From NCBI GenBank assembly GCA_050944255.1, contig JBMNQS010000093.1, positions 1-6,780 of the forward strand: a stretch of 6,780 nt of DNA, in the 5' to 3' direction. Below the pieces are notes generated by a model, which was not told the origin of the DNA, ran no database searches, and saw nothing but the letters and a program-made list of their open reading frames with translations. This DNA is from JBMNQS01 sp050944255. Lineage in GTDB: Bacteria; Bacillota; Clostridia; Christensenellales; Maliibacteriaceae. The position numbers and the translations under genes are program-made. This document shows, one piece after another, positions 5,921 to 6,780 of this stretch. The first letter of the stretch is position 1. Each line of letters opens with the position of its first letter.

Positions 5921-6033
5921 AGGACGTGCATTCTACCGACGTCTTAATACATAGCGCAGACGCACCGCGTCAATATGGCCTGCGCAAAAGCGGGAAAACC
6001 GAACCTTACTTCGGCCGTAAACGGTTTTTCCCG
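5921..6033 (+). promoter_or_regulatory. Run of three stem-loops in the transporter leader
   Basis: Three hairpins follow one another. AGGACGT/ACGTCTT (5921-5927/5939-5945) has 7 bp including one G-U. GCGCA+GACGC / GCGTC+TGCGC (5954-5963 with 5967-5971 and 5981-5985) is a stacked stem with a bulge. CGGGAAAACCG/CGGTTTTTCCCG (5991-6001/6022-6033) has one bulged T and an inner TTAC/GTAA helix. Intervening bases are few. They suggest a structured 5' leader, not a coding region; no function can be assigned. Confidence 0.45.
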
Positions 6034-6166
6034 AAAATGCCGGGGACATGTTTTCAGCAGCAAACGAAACCTTCTTCCTCCTGGGCTGCCCTCCCGGGAA
6101 TGAGAGACGTCGCAACGGCTGAAGCGCAAAAAAACCACACCAAATTTTTAGTCTGGGGGTAAAGTG

Positions 6167-6780
6167 ATGTCAAATGATACCGTATTAAAAATGGTTGGTA
6201 TCGACAAGCGGTTCGGCGGCATCCATGCGCTTGACCACGTTGACTTTGATGTGCGACGTGGCGAAGTCATGGTGCTTATGGGCGAGAACGGCGCCGGCAA
6301 ATCCACATTGATGAAAATACTTGCCGGTATCTACTCGAAAGATTCGGGGGAAATCCACCTCGACGGCGAACAAGTCGAAATTGCTAACCCGGTGGAGGCC
6401 CGCAATCAGGGTATTGCGATGATCCATCAGGAGCTTAGCATGTGTACCAACATGTCCATCGCTGAGAACATCTTCCGCAATGAGGAGCCCACCTACGGCT
6501 TTTTGCGTATGGTGGATGCCAGGAAAATGCTCAATGATGCGCAGGCCATCCTCGATGGCATGGATATGAACCTGCAGGCCCACTTGCAGGTGGATTCACT
6601 GAGCATCGCGCAGCAGCAGATGGTGGAAATTGCCCGCGCAGTTTCCAAAAACGCAAGGATCGTCGTTATGGACGAGCCCACCTCTTCTCTGACGGAAAAG
6701 GAAGTGGAAGCGCTCTTTGAGATCATTTCAGGTCTCAAGGAACAGAACGTCGGCGTAATCTACATCTCCCACCGTATGGA
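6167..6780 (+). CDS. Sugar ABC transporter ATPase, RbsA/MglA-type (partial, runs off the end)
   Basis: 204 complete codons are visible and the frame is open at the window end. The protein energises import of a simple sugar (CUT2 family), with two fused ATPase domains of about 500 residues in total, of which only most of the first is here. Motifs: Walker A GENGAGKST (39-47), Q-loop HQE with Gln88, signature LSIAQQQMVEIARA (145-158), Walker B IVVMDEPTSSL (165-175) and switch ISHRM with His202. The LS.(A/G)QQQMVEIA signature and DEPTSSLT are characteristic of RbsA/MglA/XylG/AraG proteins. ATG 6167 is preceded by GGGGG (6155-6159) with a 7-base gap; GTG 6164 is the only other in-frame start after the stop TAG at 6149. 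The operon appears to begin with the ATPase, so the permease and binding protein genes probably follow. The sugar (ribose, galactose, xylose or other) cannot be told from this half. Confidence 0.92.
   Translation, partial: MSNDTVLKMVGIDKRFGGIHALDHVDFDVRRGEVMVLMGENGAGKSTLMKILAGIYSKDSGEIHLDGEQVEIANPVEARNQGIAMIHQELSMCTNMSIAENIFRNEEPTYGFLRMVDARKMLNDAQAILDGMDMNLQAHLQVDSLSIAQQQMVEIARAVSKNARIVVMDEPTSSLTEKEVEALFEIISGLKEQNVGVIYISHRM

Noticed and set aside
5926..6162. 78-codon frame in the leader, ending 4 bases before the transporter ATG
   Set aside because: GTG start inside a hairpin, no good ribosome site, no family-like sequence, and it spans several stem-loops. A coupled leader peptide cannot be excluded but is not supported.

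Overview
The window looks like chromosomal DNA of a moderately GC-rich Gram-positive bacterium of the class Clostridia (inference). The signs are AGGAGG-type ribosome binding sites, a near-consensus vegetative promoter (TTGACA-17-TAGAAT), a Gram-positive style lipoprotein, a DUF3842 protein (a family I associate with Clostridia), and tightly packed same-strand genes. All six supported genes are on the + strand. I see no mobile element, CRISPR array, tRNA or rRNA.

Layout. (1) 84-680: a small lipoprotein with an NTF2-like (DUF4878/DUF5105-type) look. (2) 833-3030: a two-gene ABC-2 exporter-type unit whose stop and start codons overlap by one base (TAATG). The ATPase is unusual: Walker A and B are intact, but the signature motif and switch histidine are degenerate. 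It also carries an inserted low-complexity linker and a 126-residue Pro/Gln/Tyr-rich tail. A strong intrinsic terminator (3044-3075) closes this unit. (3) 3149-5047: a cytoplasmic GH13-type glucanotransferase that I recognise as a homologue of Thermotoga maritima maltosyltransferase (MmtA), followed by a DUF3842 protein (5106-5531), probably on the same transcript. (4) 5532-6166: a 635-base gap with a strong promoter, a perfect dyad lying inside that promoter, and a roughly 400-nt leader rich in stem-loops. (5) 6167-end: the first two thirds or so of the N-terminal half of an RbsA/MglA-type sugar ABC ATPase, cut by the window edge.

How the parts may work together: mmtA acts on intracellular maltodextrins, and the last gene begins a sugar-import (CUT2-type) operon, so the right half has a carbohydrate theme. 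The ABC-2 unit and lipoprotein on the left are probably a cell-envelope or export function and are separated by the terminator. The two items most worth attention are the degenerate ATPase with its prion-like tail and the structured leader/possible small RNA at about 5769-5899, which matches no riboswitch class I can recall.
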